Counted from the first letter of the stretch, positions 20,984 through 33,503 are shown. The stretch: DNA of 64,000 nucleotides from Odobenus rosmarus divergens (GCF_000321225.1 NW_004450286.1:2516434-2580433); one strand, 5' to 3'. The notes: generated by a model from the letters alone, not told the origin. Program-made: numbers and translations.

Positions 20984-21274
20984 CTGAGATCTGCTTTTAA
21001 CAGATTACACAGGGGTGCCTTAGGTCACTGGATGACCTAAGTTGCTTCTATCTTGCTGCTCCGGCATCACCTAGTGTGTTGCCCATGTTTGTATGGTCAG
21101 CCTCACTCACATATCTCCCTTTTAATCAGCTAGGAAAAAGGTGGAAAATGTAGTCTCTAGCTGCCCAGCTAAACCTGAGGAGAACATCTGGTCAGGAGAT
21201 GGAGTTGTTCCCAATACTAGAAGGAAGAGTAATACCAGATGCTACCGCAGGGGAGTTGGGTTTCAGATTAGATT

Positions 21275-21388
21275 AATCAATTGATCACTTAATTTCTAAA
21301 GTAAGTTCTACACCCAACATGGGGCTTGAACTCACAACCCTGAGATCAGGAGTCACATGTTCTACGAACTGAAACAGCCAGGCGCCCT
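21275..21388 (-). repeat. short-form SINE
   Basis: Complement of the short unit. tcagattagat occurs on both sides (about 21263 and 21389). Confidence 0.9.
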
Positions 21389-21759
21389 CAGATTAGATGA
21401 ATTTAGAGTAACTTTATTACTTTGGGATATTTGCTGTAATATCACTAAAAGCCTATTAATTATTTTTCACTTCAGGTTTTAGTAAATACATTAGGATGTA
21501 TTTAAAATACTATTAGCATAATAAGTTTAGGATTAAGTTTATTAAAATAATGAAAAACCCAAGGGAGGGCATGAGTCAGTCTAGATCCAAGTTGATTTAA
21601 AGCCCTGCCACTTACTAGGGGTATGATCTTAGCCACTTTTAAGCTTCAGAATTAATCTGTAAAATGGGGTTGATAAGAGTCCTTACTGAATAGCATCACT
21701 GTGGAAGTTAAATAATTTATATAAAATGCAAGTGTTTGGTACATTGTAAGGATTCCATA

Positions 21760-21889
21760 GGGGCACCTGGCTGGCTCAGTCAGTAGAACATGTGACTCTA
21801 GATCTCAGGGTCATAAGTTCAAGCCTCACATTGGGCACGGAGCCTACTTAAAAAAACACAACAGCCCTCCCCCAACAAAAAACAAAAAA
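21760..21889 (+). repeat. short-form SINE
   Basis: Perfect duplication tgtaaggattccata. The tail is C-interrupted (cagccctcccccaac). It is the last SINE before a long SINE-free stretch. Confidence 0.93.
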
Positions 21890-23200
21890 ATGTAAGGATT
21901 CCATAAATGTAGCCATCTTGATTTTATGTTGAACATAATCCACACAACTGGACATCTCCAAATATTAAATCTTATAGTCCTTTATAGTTAAAAATGTGTG
22001 ACTTTTATTGGATATTAAAGTTTTAAAATATTATTTTGAAGAGGAAAGAAAAATTAGACTACCAGGTGCAAAATAGAAGTATAAAATTTATTTAAAACCA
22101 CCCACAAAGTTCTGTGTAATCAGGAATGATACAATTTGCAATAGTTTTTTTAAAAACTCATGACAAAGATTTAAAATATAATTTCAATTACAGTATTCAT
22201 TTAGCCTTATTCAGTTAGAACACTTAAAAAAAAGAAACTTGGTGCTCTAAATAAATGAGACACACAAGGAAAATATAATAGACAATTTCCACAACTCTTT
22301 ACATGTATGTTTCAATACTAGTACATTTCAATGCATTTTGCTACATAAACATGAAATCATGTACACCTGCTGTGCACCAAAATTTAGCTTAATTAGGTCT
22401 TTCAAGTAACATGCAATTCCAACTCACAAGACTTCAAGTACTGCTAATAAGTGTTCCCTTGTATGCAGAGCACTACATGTTGATCCTGAATTGAAATTAT
22501 CATAATTAAGATTATCTCTTTCCCTTCTGCATGGTGAAGTGCTTTTTCTTTAAACTGTTTCTCCCATATATTAAGAACCCAAACCAGATTTTGTGGAGTT
22601 TTAAAATCTTTTCCTTACTAACTTATTTCATTATTTGGGATATTTAATACAGTAGGACTGCAATAGGTAAAAAATAATCCCCCAAAGCAAAAAATCAAAG
22701 GTACAAAATAAATAGTAAATATACCCTAAGGAGAGACAAAGTCACCTAGAGACAGGAATATTAACTTGTGAAACTGGTATTTCTCTATGGAAAGTCAGTT
22801 CTACTCTATTTCCCCATGATGAAGAATCTGTGAATATTTTACTCCCACTATTGCAAAGCACTCAATCTTCTCCTTTGAGCCGAAGTATTGATATGCACGT
22901 GAATCTACTTGGTAGGTCACCATATAACACAAGAGAAAATGAAAAAACTAGAAATTAATGCTTTTCTTTCTGTCAAGTAGTTTTATGAGTTTTTCTTCAG
23001 GGAACACTTCATGATTTTTAGTAACTCAAAAATGACTATCCACCCATATGTCACAATGCAAAAGCTCCCCCCACCCCCGTTTTTTTACTATAAAACCATT
23101 TCTGGAAAAATATTTCTCTTAAAGCACCTATCACAATGTTATCTGTTATAGAAGTTTAAAAAAAATGACCATACCTATTAATAAAAAATATTTAGTCTTT

Positions 23201-23220
23201 GTTTTGTTTTGTTTTGTTTT
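23201..23220. repeat. (GTTTT)4
   Basis: Four perfect gtttt units. Confidence 0.9.
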
Positions 23221-24023
23221 CTAAGAGCTATTTTTGTAAAGTCCTACGTTGCCAGCCATTTTATAATCACAAACAGGCATTAGTGAGGATAGGCAGTTAC
23301 TGAACCAAATCACCAAAAGTGGAATTTATTTGACTATTTAGGGAAGTTTGGGTTTTTCTTTAGCAACCCATAATGTACTGATGGAATTGCCAAAATATCC
23401 CACCTCTTTATATTTATAAAGAGCTTTTACCAAAACTTTACAAATACATCTCATTCTTTTTCTTAACTCTCTGGGCAAAGGTATGTTTAAACAAAATGGA
23501 GCAAAAAACAAAACAAAACAAATATAAATTAAGTGGGAGACAGTACTATCTCTTAGAGATGCCAGCAATTTTACATTTTTACCATGAATACCTGGGAACT
23601 AAAATAGTCAGTTCACCCAGCACATTCCCTTCTAGAAACCTGCATTTCAATATAACAAATACATTAAACTTTGATTCTGAGCTGCTGATCTCAGTCTTTT
23701 TAAAAGTAATATTTAAGACAAATATCATTGAGGTTTCCCTTTGTTTTAGTAGTAGTACAGGGACATTCTTTATTAAAAAGTTTATTTACAGGGAAAAACT
23801 AAAGCTTCATTAATCTAAATCCTAAAATGCAGAAATCTTGGGAATTTGGGGAGACCTTCCAAAGTATGCATAAAAAAATCCCTGGCTAAATAAATAGTGG
23901 AAACAAAACACTTCAGAAGCATGTTTTGGCATACAATAAGTAGGTTTTACATTATTCTTAGATTAGGTCTGACAAAATTTCTACTCAATAGCACTCTTGA
24001 AATCATAGTTTATGGTGCAGAAA

Positions 24024-24056
24024 TGCATTCTGCATTCTGCAGTCTGCAGTCTGCAG
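24024..24056. repeat. 7-base tandem repeat
   Basis: About four and a half units of tctgca(t/g), switching from tctgcat to tctgcag partway. Confidence 0.85.
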
Positions 24057-24841
24057 CTATGAAATGGTTTGGTCTCAGATAGGTTGACTTGCTCTACGAC
24101 TTGGACCAAGGCATTTGCTCTTCTTTCTGATCTGCAGGTTCCCATCACCAGTAAGATGGGAACATTTGGACATTTGTCCAACCCTCAGTGTTGGGGAGAA
24201 AAAGAGAGCACACAGTAAAGCAGTTTGATAACCTAAAACATTATAAAGTACAGGGATTACAATTTTTCTTACTATCATATTTGCATTCACAATGGTTCCT
24301 CATTTTGAGCTGCTATTTTTCAGATAAAACTGTCATGGTGTGGGGAGGAGCTATTAAAGTACGTTTTGGTGTTGATCTGGTGGAGTGAACCTTCAGATTG
24401 CTGATAGGAACACAATTCTCCCTCCTTCCTGCCCCTGAACTTCCCCCTATTACACTCACAACTCCTGATAACTGATTTATCCCATCTTTAAGAATTCCTT
24501 CAATTACTTTCAGTTCATTTTTTTTTAACCTTTCTCATTCAGATTATAGAATAGTTCCTATTATTGCCAAAACCCAAATTCCAAAGGGGTAAATTTACAT
24601 TGGAAAGTAAATACCATGCACAAAACTGGGCTGGGAGATAAAATATGTGAAAAGAAAATATTGTCTACTGTATAAATCAGACCCGTTATTAATTCAAAGC
24701 CACTGGTCAGACAACTTATAATGTTAGTATGATGTGTCATACAGAAATAGCAAAGCTATAGAGAAATAGTGCTAGAATATTTAACTTCTGATATAAGGTT
24801 TTGCAAAACACTCAAACACGAATAAACACGTTGAGAGTCAG

Positions 24842-24894
24842 ACATTGTTGGGATTTAAAACGCAAAACAAAACAAAACAAACATTGTTGGGATT
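24842..24894 (+). mobile_element. tail-only retroinsertion
   Basis: The 14-base direct repeat acattgttgggatt (24842-24855 and 24881-24894) encloses only an A-rich stretch with (caaaa)n. This is what target-primed insertion of an extremely truncated poly-A tail would leave. Slippage is an alternative explanation. Confidence 0.5.
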
Positions 24895-27800
24895 GTTAAA
24901 GAGAAGTGGATGCTAACCTGGGGCCTTGTGACCACTATCTCTTCCTAAAAATTGAATTTGCCTCTAACAGAAAATGACCGAACAAAAGATTGTGATCCTT
25001 TTTGGTATTATTCCACAAAGGATTTGTGAAACATGATTTCAGAAAACAGGAAAAGGTAACTTGATCAAGATCACCGCTATTCTTAACACGAACCATGTGT
25101 ATTTGTGTAGGGAACATGGGGAGAGGAGGGAGAACGCAGAGGGGCAGCAATAGTTTCTTTTTTTAAAGAAAATCAGAGGAAAGGATCAAAACAGTAAAAA
25201 GAATGAAAAGTACATGTAGGGACAACATAGCTTCAGTAAAATGAAAAAAGAATAATAATAACAAGCAAAAATTCCGGGCGAAGACGGTAAGTTTATACCT
25301 AGGCAAATGAAGAACCAACGAAATTACTTTTCAATACTGTTTCTCCAGAAGTGAACATGTTTCTGACAGCTGCAAGATTTTTTCCTGATGAACAAGACAA
25401 GAGAGAAAGAATGCCTTTCATAACAGCTGCTAGGGACAAAATTTCTATTTTTAGGAAAACTAGGTTTATATTGTTAAACAAGTGTTTCCCAAGTTGCACT
25501 CAAACATCAATCAGTTAAATCAGGTAATATGTTTAACATCTGATAATAACATTCCTACCTTAGACTAAGTTTTGCTTTAATTATAGGGGACATGAAGAAA
25601 CAAGAAAAACTTGTGACCCAGGCAGGATCATCGATACCACAGTAGGGTTGGGAAAAGTACAGTGGACAATGCAGAGATCGTGTTGGACTTCTAAAGCCAC
25701 AGAAGTTAAATACTGCATACTATCAACAGAGAAACACATCGTGGCGCCCTTAAAGAAGTGAAGACTAGGAGTGGCCAAGTAAGGAACACCTTTGCATTAC
25801 TTGAAGGAATAAAATTTATGCTTTTCGAAGTAAACAATGGTATTTGATTGGGTGCCCAGAAGGAACAGGGATTGAAACAGTCATCCAGATATACTGGAAT
25901 GCAGAGAATTCAAGTTTCTAGAGTTCAGTGTGGACAAAAACAGCGGTGTCTTCTTGCATAAAAGCCAGTTTTACCATCTTCAAACTTAACAGAGTAACTT
26001 AGACTCTATTTTATAAATGAGAAAAGGAAAAAAAGCCAAGAAATCTCAATACATTCTAAGAAAATATACAAATTTAGCTTTGACTTGCATTCCAGAGCCA
26101 TGAATGGCCTCATTTTCCAAGTCTATTAGAAGAAAGCACAATGTGGAGCATAATTTGATTTGGGTAAATCCAGACTCTTCAGGAATCAGGGCACTCATTG
26201 TATCACCTGGTTGAGTGTGCCTTACTGTTGATGTTGAAGTTACAAGTTCAATACACTTATGGGCAAGTTTCAGAGCTCTGCACAATAAAACAGTATTCTA
26301 ACACATGTAGACAATCATATCAAAATGAACTATGCTAGGACTTAATTGTGAGGCCAACTTGGCCAGACGTGGGATAGACTGTACAACCATGGCTAGGTAG
26401 TATATACAATTGGTATCTTTCCCCCAATTCTTCCAACCACTCAATTTTTTCCAGCTCCTTGTATATGCCTAATACTTGTATCAGGGGAAATAAAAGCCTG
26501 TACTATATAAGTACTTGATATTTCTTTATTGAAATAGCAAATGACTATTGCCACATTTTGTTGGATGAGTTAACAGGACAGCTTCATAGGTAAAAGTCAG
26601 CTAGATTTCCCACACAAGGCCCACGAAACTCTGCAGGCAGGGAAATCTTGATCCAATTTCACCTGACTTGTTTTCCTGAATCTCAGAAAAAAAAAACACA
26701 AAAAACAAAAACTCAACAGAAAAAATAAAAAGCCATTTTAATTTTTACTTGTACCACAATAAGGTTATTTCCCAGTGATGAGATACTCTCTGGGTGAGCA
26801 AATCAAGTTTGTTTCCTCAAGTTCTCCTAAGCACAAAGTGGCCTTCATTTGATTGTTTCAACTCTAATTATAAACATAAGTACACATTGACATTAACATC
26901 TGCTCTCTGGGCCCCAGTGATTGAACTGTGTGACTTCTAGGGTGTCTTCTAGCGCTGGGAGAGGCCACTACCATATTATTTCACAATTCTCGTCAGAAAT
27001 TGTTAACAGAAGATCAAAACTCACAGTTGTATTAACTCTAGACAAAAAAGAAATCTCCATGCATCAAGAAGTTGTGAAATAGAAGGTAGCTTTATACTAT
27101 TAAAAAGTTATATGACAGCTACTGATTTACTCGGCATATTCGAAGGAAATTCTGTGCCCACTATTGATGGAAGTTGTCATGCAATGTCAAAACGTAATCT
27201 CAATAGAATTTGTTTTAAAAGAGTAAACTTAAGTAGTTTAGGGTTATTTTCATACATGCTATAGTGGAATAAATGATAATTAGTTGAGTCCACTGAAGTA
27301 ATATTAGAAAGTAGGTTACTTTGTATGAATTGTTATCTCATTTACACAAGGGTATGCATTCAATTAAGTATGTTTTGGGGTTCTGTCTTAAGTAAATTGC
27401 TTATGGATCTCATCTAGTTGAAAGTCTATATTTAACAAATTAAATTATTTCATCCACATGCAGATTGCATGACAAAGATGTTGGAAGGTTAAGCTGCAAA
27501 CATTTTGCTAATGTGTTGCAAAAATTTACCTACAGCTATACATTTTCAGCTAGCCTCACTTTCCAATAATATATTTCAATTAGGTCTATCACATGATGTA
27601 TTTGGTACTTTGTGCATGAATTGGAAAGATGTAGGTGAGGCTGAAAAACAGAAGAAAAATTTTTTTTCAACCATGGCCTGAGAGCTGTTAGAAACAGGGT
27701 TTTGAAGGGCAGAGTATTCAGTATTCTAAAATAGGCAGTTCATTGTATTTAGGAAGTTTGTAACATATTATGGACAGGTTGGGTTCACTTGGGGGTCATG

Positions 27801-27973
27801 TATCAACTAATTCAATTATCATACCATGAACAAAGGCAGAATATTGAAAAAATCATTTTGAGTGGTATAAGACAGGTAAAGCAAAAGGTGATCGTTACAG
27901 TAATACCTAATAGAAGGTGTAGAAATAATGGTAGATGACCAGTTTTCTGAGTGAAAATGTCATTTCAAACAAA

Positions 27974-27979
27974 TTTATT
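27974..27979 (-). terminator. TET1: candidate TET1 polyadenylation signal
   Basis: tttatt on the plus strand, AATAAA on the minus strand. Cleavage would fall near 27955. Chosen only for its distance from the stop codon. Confidence 0.35.
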
Positions 27980-28403
27980 TCCTTGCTTCTTAAGAGCATT
28001 CTAAAAGCAGTGTCACTAGCATACAGTCACAATGCTGGAGAACATTGAATAAGCATGAGCTTATAAAAAGAAAAAAAATCACAGGGCAGACAATGGGATG
28101 GTAAACTGTTAATTGAAACTTTAGAAGTAGAGTCCAACAAAGTAGGAATCACATGTGGTTCCCACCATGGGGTTATCAGTTGAGGCAGGACATTAATGGC
28201 GTTAATTATAATAATGGAATGGAAACATTTTAGTTGAGCAGGGATATTTTTATGCACTGGCTTTGGGCAACTGCAGCCAACTTCACAAATCCCAGTATTT
28301 CCCTAAGTAACACTGGCGCTTCAAGATCAGTTGCCAAGAAACTTACTCAAAGTTAGTGACACTGATTTGACCTGCTGCAGATATATTACAACTGATTCTT
28401 TTG

Positions 28404-28507
28404 TTTTTTTCAATTTTAAATAGATTCCGTGCCCAATGTGGGGCTCGAACTCACGACCCTGAGATTAAGATTCGCGTGCTCTACCAACTGAGCCAGCCAG
28501 GCACACC
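28404..28507 (-). repeat. short-form SINE with well-kept tRNA-Lys-like head, in TET1 3'UTR
   Basis: The minus strand keeps a tRNA-like A box (TGGCTCAGTTGG), a CTT anticodon-like loop (AATCTTAATC) and a B box (GAGTTCGAGCC). The acceptor stem is imperfect and it carries a SINE-type end, so it is a SINE rather than a tRNA gene. Flanks tacaactgatt / tacaatggatt are a likely duplication. Confidence 0.85.
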
Positions 28508-30769
28508 TACAATGGATTTTTTTTGAAGGAAATTTGCTGTTTCTGTGAAAAACACTGATAAAAGCATCTTTAGAATTTCAATTCTTCACGTTTACTGTGT
28601 CATGGGTAGCAGTTCAAAGAAAAACAAAAGCTAATATTTAAATTCTGCAGACATTCAGTACGTGTTGAATGGAAGGAAGATGGGTGGATGGATAAAGGGT
28701 CTTAAAACTTGATTCATTAAATCTGGTGAGGAGATAATTTCTAGTGGGAGCTAAGGCCTAATATCTAAAACGAAATATCACAAGGGTGTATTCCTGATAG
28801 TCTAATACTAGTAAATATCTTATCAAAGCAGCTGAAATAATAAACAATCACTTATTTATATACTTATAAGAAACCTTAGGCTCACAAAAATATACGTTTT
28901 AAAACGGAAATCTAAGGCACACAAAATACTAAAACAAGTCAACGAATCACCCTATTTTACATATTCAAGAAGCAGAAATCTACTTGTACAAGATGATGGT
29001 CTACCAATGGATATTTGTTATATACAATCCCTTCATATTCCTTTACTTGGATTAGTCAAAAGCTTGAGACTGATACTTTGCACCATATATTATTTTAATA
29101 TAAGTTACAATGAGTTTTTCTTTAGAGCTTGCTGGAACTATTTGCTTTTGCACCAAAATTGTTGAGTGTTAGCAGTTGTGGGCTTCCTATGGCATTTCCA
29201 AGGGAGAAGCACCATTATTTAGGTTTTCCACACTCCCAAGGTATCTGACACTTTGAATGTTATAGCACCTCTGCATTTTAATAGAATCAAGTATTTCACT
29301 GAAATTTCATGCTCTAAACATTTTGTTTGGGCAATACCTTTTGTTTTGCTATAAAATGAGCCAATAAGTGATGGGAAAAAATATGGGAGGGCTAACATAA
29401 ATGAAATGCCTATTTTCCTGTTACCTAGAACACAGGCAATTACCAGAGAAGATGAGTATTTATTTCCCTAAAACTAATTCGCTTAGATAAACTACTCTGG
29501 ATTAGCTCTTAATGGGCAATACCGTATTTAGATTACCACTCCTACTGTTTGGGATGTGTGGATGTGTGACGACAATAGGGAATTTGTTTTCAAAAGATTT
29601 CTGTGGGAATTTTATTCTAATTCTGTACCCGAATGACTTTCAGAACAAATAAGGCAATTTGGGATGGGTAGGGTTCTTGCTACTTAATTTTTGTATTTTA
29701 TCACCTTGAAACGTTAGAAGCATTTGACTCTTCTGAATCCTACAATGTCCCATCTCCTTTTGCAAAAACCTTTCATGATGACATTGAGAAAGCTGGGGTG
29801 AAAGTAAAATTGGAGCCACTGTTGCTTGATAAATCAGAAGAGACCACTCTTACTTAGTTCCAAATAAAATGTTAATCGACATTGGTGATATGCTTCCTAA
29901 TTCCGATTTTAGAGAAAATTAACAATTTTTGCATGTTCTAACTATTTTATATAAGTAGCTAATATCTGCATGAGAAAGGACACATTTTAAAAAAAACAAA
30001 TCATATACATGATTAGAATACATATTGCAGTTAACAAGATGGAACTCTACACAGCAAGAATAAATGATTTCTCTTGTATGCAAATATGCACAAACAATAG
30101 ACAATAAGATTCTTATACTATACTATTTCAAGTTACTTTTAAAAATAGAAAGTGCTTTTAAAATATATATTTACAATTTATGAACAGCCTCCAACCATTA
30201 TTAACAATAATGAATTATTTTATACAGGAGAGATATCTTGAGAGAGAAAACATTTCATTGGTTTATTTCAAAGGAATACGCCGATTTTCTAGCAATGATT
30301 GGAAGATGTTGGAACGATGGCACCATGAAATAATAATGCAGCTTATTTTTAACTGTTGATGTGGGTAAGCACCAGGAGCTGTGTAGAGTTAACACTGTGT
30401 CTTGATTTTACATCATAGCACATGAACCTGTTAAAATCCTCTAAAAATGACTCTTGTTTCATAGTAAACAGACTTAATTTAAAGCACCAAACTGAGTGAT
30501 TCTATCAAGGTTAACACCTAACCAAAACATTTCTTTATGTATTTAAAACTATAAAACTTTTATTTTTGCTTAAAATGTGCACCTTCTACCAATTGTCAAA
30601 ATATAGTCACAGTTAAGAAATACCCACCCTATTTTTGTTTTTGTTTTTTTTACCTCAGCCTTCAAATGGGTGAGATGAAGATAAGTAAACGACAACATGA
30701 CTTTCTTTTAACAGCACCTTGAAAAAATACACTGCACTAGCAAAGGCATTAAGAAGGGGAGAAAAGCCT

Positions 30770-31782
30770 TCAGACCCAATGGTTATAGGGTCCTGCAACA
30801 TGTGTGAGAGCATAAGGGGACACGGTGACAATATTGTCATGGGTTAATGTTAACGCTTTATGAGAAGGAATTTGGTTCAACTCATTAACTTCAGGGGACA
30901 GTTCGGGACCCTCATTAGCTGCCTGGTCTTTCTGCTCTGAGGCCTTAATCTTCTTATTCTTAGCTTCTTTAGCCTCAAACTTAATTTTGTTCAGTTCAAA
31001 ACCATGTTGGGGCTTATTCAGGTTTTTGTGCTGGTAGAAAACAAGGGAGAGGCGTGTGGGGTGATTCCGGTTTGGGTGTTCGACAGGAGTGGTTGCGTGA
31101 AGCTCTCGCCGGGCACACTCGATCAAAACGGAGCCATGGGCAGGCGCAATTGCCACCCCACCAATGTTGGCATCCAAGAAGATGTGTTCACTGTCTGACC
31201 AATACTCATCGATGTGGGGCAGTTTCTCCTCAGTGGGTGACAGGGGGTCGTCTGAGAGGGGGTCATCAGATAGAGGCTCATCTGCATCAGAATGCTGCTC
31301 ATCTTCTTCCACCAGAGAGGAAGCCAGGTCATGAGGCGAGGTGGTGAATGGGAGTTGCTGGTTTGAATGATTAGAAGGTAGCTGTTCAGACGGACCAGTG
31401 GGAGGCTCAGAATAAACCAGGGTATCTGTCATGGGAGTCAACAAGGTGGGAAGAGAAACCACGTCGCCAGGCTGTGCAATTCCAGTGCATTCCCCTGCAG
31501 CTGCATTAGCACCACTGTGTCTCGCAGAAGGCACTGTGCAGTGGGGATTGCTGCTTCTTTCTGAAAACCCGTACGGAACTGACGCATCGTTCTTAAGAGG
31601 AGCTGTTGTGGCCGACGCAGTCTTAGGGGACCAGGAGAAACCTGGAACTATGTTTGCCTCTTTCAATGTGTGAGGAATGGATGGGGTCAATGAGTAGGTT
31701 TTAGTGTTGTCCGAACCTTTGAAGATAAAATGGGGTTCAGTTTCACTTTTTATTTCAAGTTGCAAGGCTTCAGTTTTATTCC
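30770..31782 (-). CDS. TET1: TET1 terminal exon: distal half of catalytic domain, stop codon
   Basis: TET1 oxidises 5-methylcytosine in DNA to 5-hydroxymethyl-, formyl- and carboxylcytosine, using Fe(II) and 2-oxoglutarate. This exon follows a strong acceptor (TCTGTTTAG) at 31783 and gives 336 residues plus a TGA at 30772-30770. It starts in the disordered insert of the double-stranded beta-helix, passes an acidic repeat (PLSDDPLSDDPLSP), then enters HIDEYWSDSEHIFLDANIGG and the core segment AHGSVLIECARRELHATTPV. The His of ELHATTPV is the third iron ligand (H2028 in human). The Arg of NHPTRLSLVFYQHKN, 15 residues on, binds 2-oxoglutarate. The C-terminus ALTHVAGPYNHWV is diagnostic for TET1 against TET2 and TET3. 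There are no frameshifts. Confidence 0.97.
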
Positions 31783-32381
31783 CTAAACAGAGAAAAGGAC
31801 ACCAAATGCGAAGATAAGTACAAACTACTTTTGGGAGTTGTGTTTAAGGAGTATTTTAAAGAGAAATACAAAGGATAATGTAACAAAACATTGGTGATGG
31901 CAATGCTGGCCAGTTTTGTTCTATTGACTTTAAGTCAAACACACAAGCAGGCATTAAAAATTGCATGTTGTTTGGTATGCTTTTTCACCCAACAATTTTC
32001 CTTAAAGAATTCTTCCCTTTGCAAATAATATAAATAAGCACAAAGATTTAGCCAGAAGAATATCCATTGTTTAAAATAGTAAGAGATTAGAAACGACCTA
32101 GTTGGCTATGAAGTAAATATTAAAATCATACATTGGAATACAATGCAGGTGACAACATGATGATTTAGAGCAGTATTTCTACCCAAAGAGATGTTTAGAC
32201 ACATTTTAGGTATTGCTGATCTCATTTTCAAAAAGGTAAAAATAATAGTTATCAAGAAAACATCATGACTGGCAAACTCAAGTATTAGGCTAGGGGAAGT
32301 CACATAAGAAATTTTAGTTGAAATAAGTCATTTATGACCCTCAAGACCAAGTGCATTTAAGCTTTGTTTGTTTGTTTCTTT

Positions 32382-32578
32382 TTTTTTTTAAAGATTTTAT
32401 TTATTTATTTGACAGAGAGAGATACAGCGAGAGAGGGAACACAAACAGGGGGAGTGGGAGAGGGAGAAGCAAGCTTCCTGCGGAGCAGGGAGCCCGATGT
32501 GGGGCTCGATCCCAGGACCCGGGGATCATGACCTGAGCCGAAGGCAGACGCTTCATGACTGAGCCACCCAGGCGCCCC
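32382..32578 (-). repeat. SINE, cccactccccctgcttg subfamily
   Basis: Target duplication taagctttgttt on both sides. First SINE after the repeat-poor block. Confidence 0.93.
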
Positions 32579-32737
32579 TAAGCTTTGTTTCTTTCTCACT
32601 AATTAGGTAGATCTTTATTATCACATTGGCTATTATGGGTAATCTATTCTGACATAACCACACAAACTTCATAGCAAATGGAAACATTCTTCTTGATGGA
32701 AACATTTTTCCTGTTTTGAAGTTCTATAACAATTTTT

Positions 32738-32937
32738 GGGGTGCCTGGGTGGCTCAGTTGGTTAAGCAACTGCCTTCGGCTCAGGTCATGATCCTAGAGT
32801 CCCGGGATCGAGTCCTGCATCGGGCTCCCTGCTGAGCAGGGAGTCTGCTTCTCCCTCTGACCCTCCCCCCTCTCATGTACTCTCTCTATCTCATTCTCTC
32901 TCTCAAATAAATAAATAAATAAAATATTTAAAAAAAA
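32738..32937 (+). repeat. SINE, ctgaccctc subfamily
   Basis: Nearly consensus. acaatttttgg repeats at both ends. Confidence 0.92.
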
Positions 32938-33159
32938 CAATTTTTGGAAGTGCAAAAGCAGCAGATTTTAGGACAAGAAATAGGAAAAGTGGCCATGTTT
33001 TAAAATAATTAACAATATAAGAGAAAACACTGATCTAATTCAAAATAACTGCATATATTGTACACCTGAAACTAATATAACACAATACAACCTGGAGACA
33101 GGGTACTTCTTTTTCTCTCTCTCCCTCTTTTTAAACATAGAAAGGTAAATAAAATTTTA

Positions 33160-33363
33160 AAACAAAATTTTAAAAAAGATTTATTTATTTGACAGAGAGA
33201 GAGAGACACAGCGAGAGAAGGAACACAAGCAGGGGGAGTGGGAGAGGGAGAAGCAGGCTTCCCACGGGAACAGGGAGCCCGATGCGGGGTTTGATCCCAG
33301 GACGCTGGGATCATGACCTGAGCCGAAGACAGACGCTTAACGACTGAGCCACCCAGGCGCCCC
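33160..33363 (-). repeat. SINE, cccactccccctgcttg subfamily
   Basis: Duplication gtaaataaaatttta / gtaaataaaattttt. It lies just beside the U6-derived sequence. Confidence 0.93.
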
Positions 33364-33396
33364 ATGTAAATAAAATTTTTAAAAAATTAAGTAAAA

Positions 33397-33503
33397 TAAA
33401 ACATGGAACACTTCATGATTTTGTAGGTCATCCTTGCGCAGGGGCCATGCTAATCTACTCTGTGTCGTTCCAATTTCAGTATATGTGCTGCCGAAGCCAG
33501 CAC
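33397..33503 (-). pseudogene. U6 snRNA pseudogene
   Basis: U6 is the catalytic-core snRNA of the spliceosome. The minus strand matches it over its full 107 bases: GCTTCGGCAGCACATATACT near the 5' end, GATTAGCATGGCCCCTGCGC in the middle, and GTTCCAT near the 3' end. It differs at several places, among them position 6, the ACAGAGA box (here ACAGAGT) and the 3' stem region (CTACAAAATCATGAAGTG). The changed ACAGAGA box and the absence of a visible U6-type promoter indicate a dead retroposed copy. Confidence 0.93.

Larger units (their letters stand above)
21890..27954. other. repeat-poor region downstream of TET1
   Basis: About 6 kb with no SINE and no L1 I recognise. AT-rich, no convincing open reading frame on either strand (the longest are about 100 codons and lack coding signs). 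It may hold regulatory sequence or a longer TET1 3'UTR. Minus-strand AATAAA signals occur near 26530 and 23773. Confidence 0.6.
27955..30769 (-). other. TET1: TET1 3'UTR (end inferred)
   Basis: Follows the TET1 stop codon without a splice signal I would trust. The minus strand has AATAAA at 27979-27974, about 2.8 kb from the stop, close to the 2.5 kb I recall for the human 3'UTR plus the SINE inserted here. Other AATAAA signals lie at 30564-30559 (about 0.2 kb from the stop), near 29460 and near 26530, so alternative ends are possible. The stretch is AT-rich and nearly free of repeats except one short SINE. Confidence 0.5.

Noticed and set aside
23496..23813. Frame of 105 codons in the SINE-poor region
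   Set aside because: No recognisable domain, AT-rich composition, no start or splice context.
28420..28507. Functional tRNA-Lys gene
   Set aside because: The acceptor stem mispairs, the 3' end is SINE-like and a target duplication flanks it.
31004..31673. Plus-strand frames of 64-97 codons over the TET1 last exon
   Set aside because: Shadows opposite the TET1 coding frame.
33397..33503. Active U6 gene
   Set aside because: Changes in the ACAGAGA box and the 3' region, and no promoter elements seen upstream.
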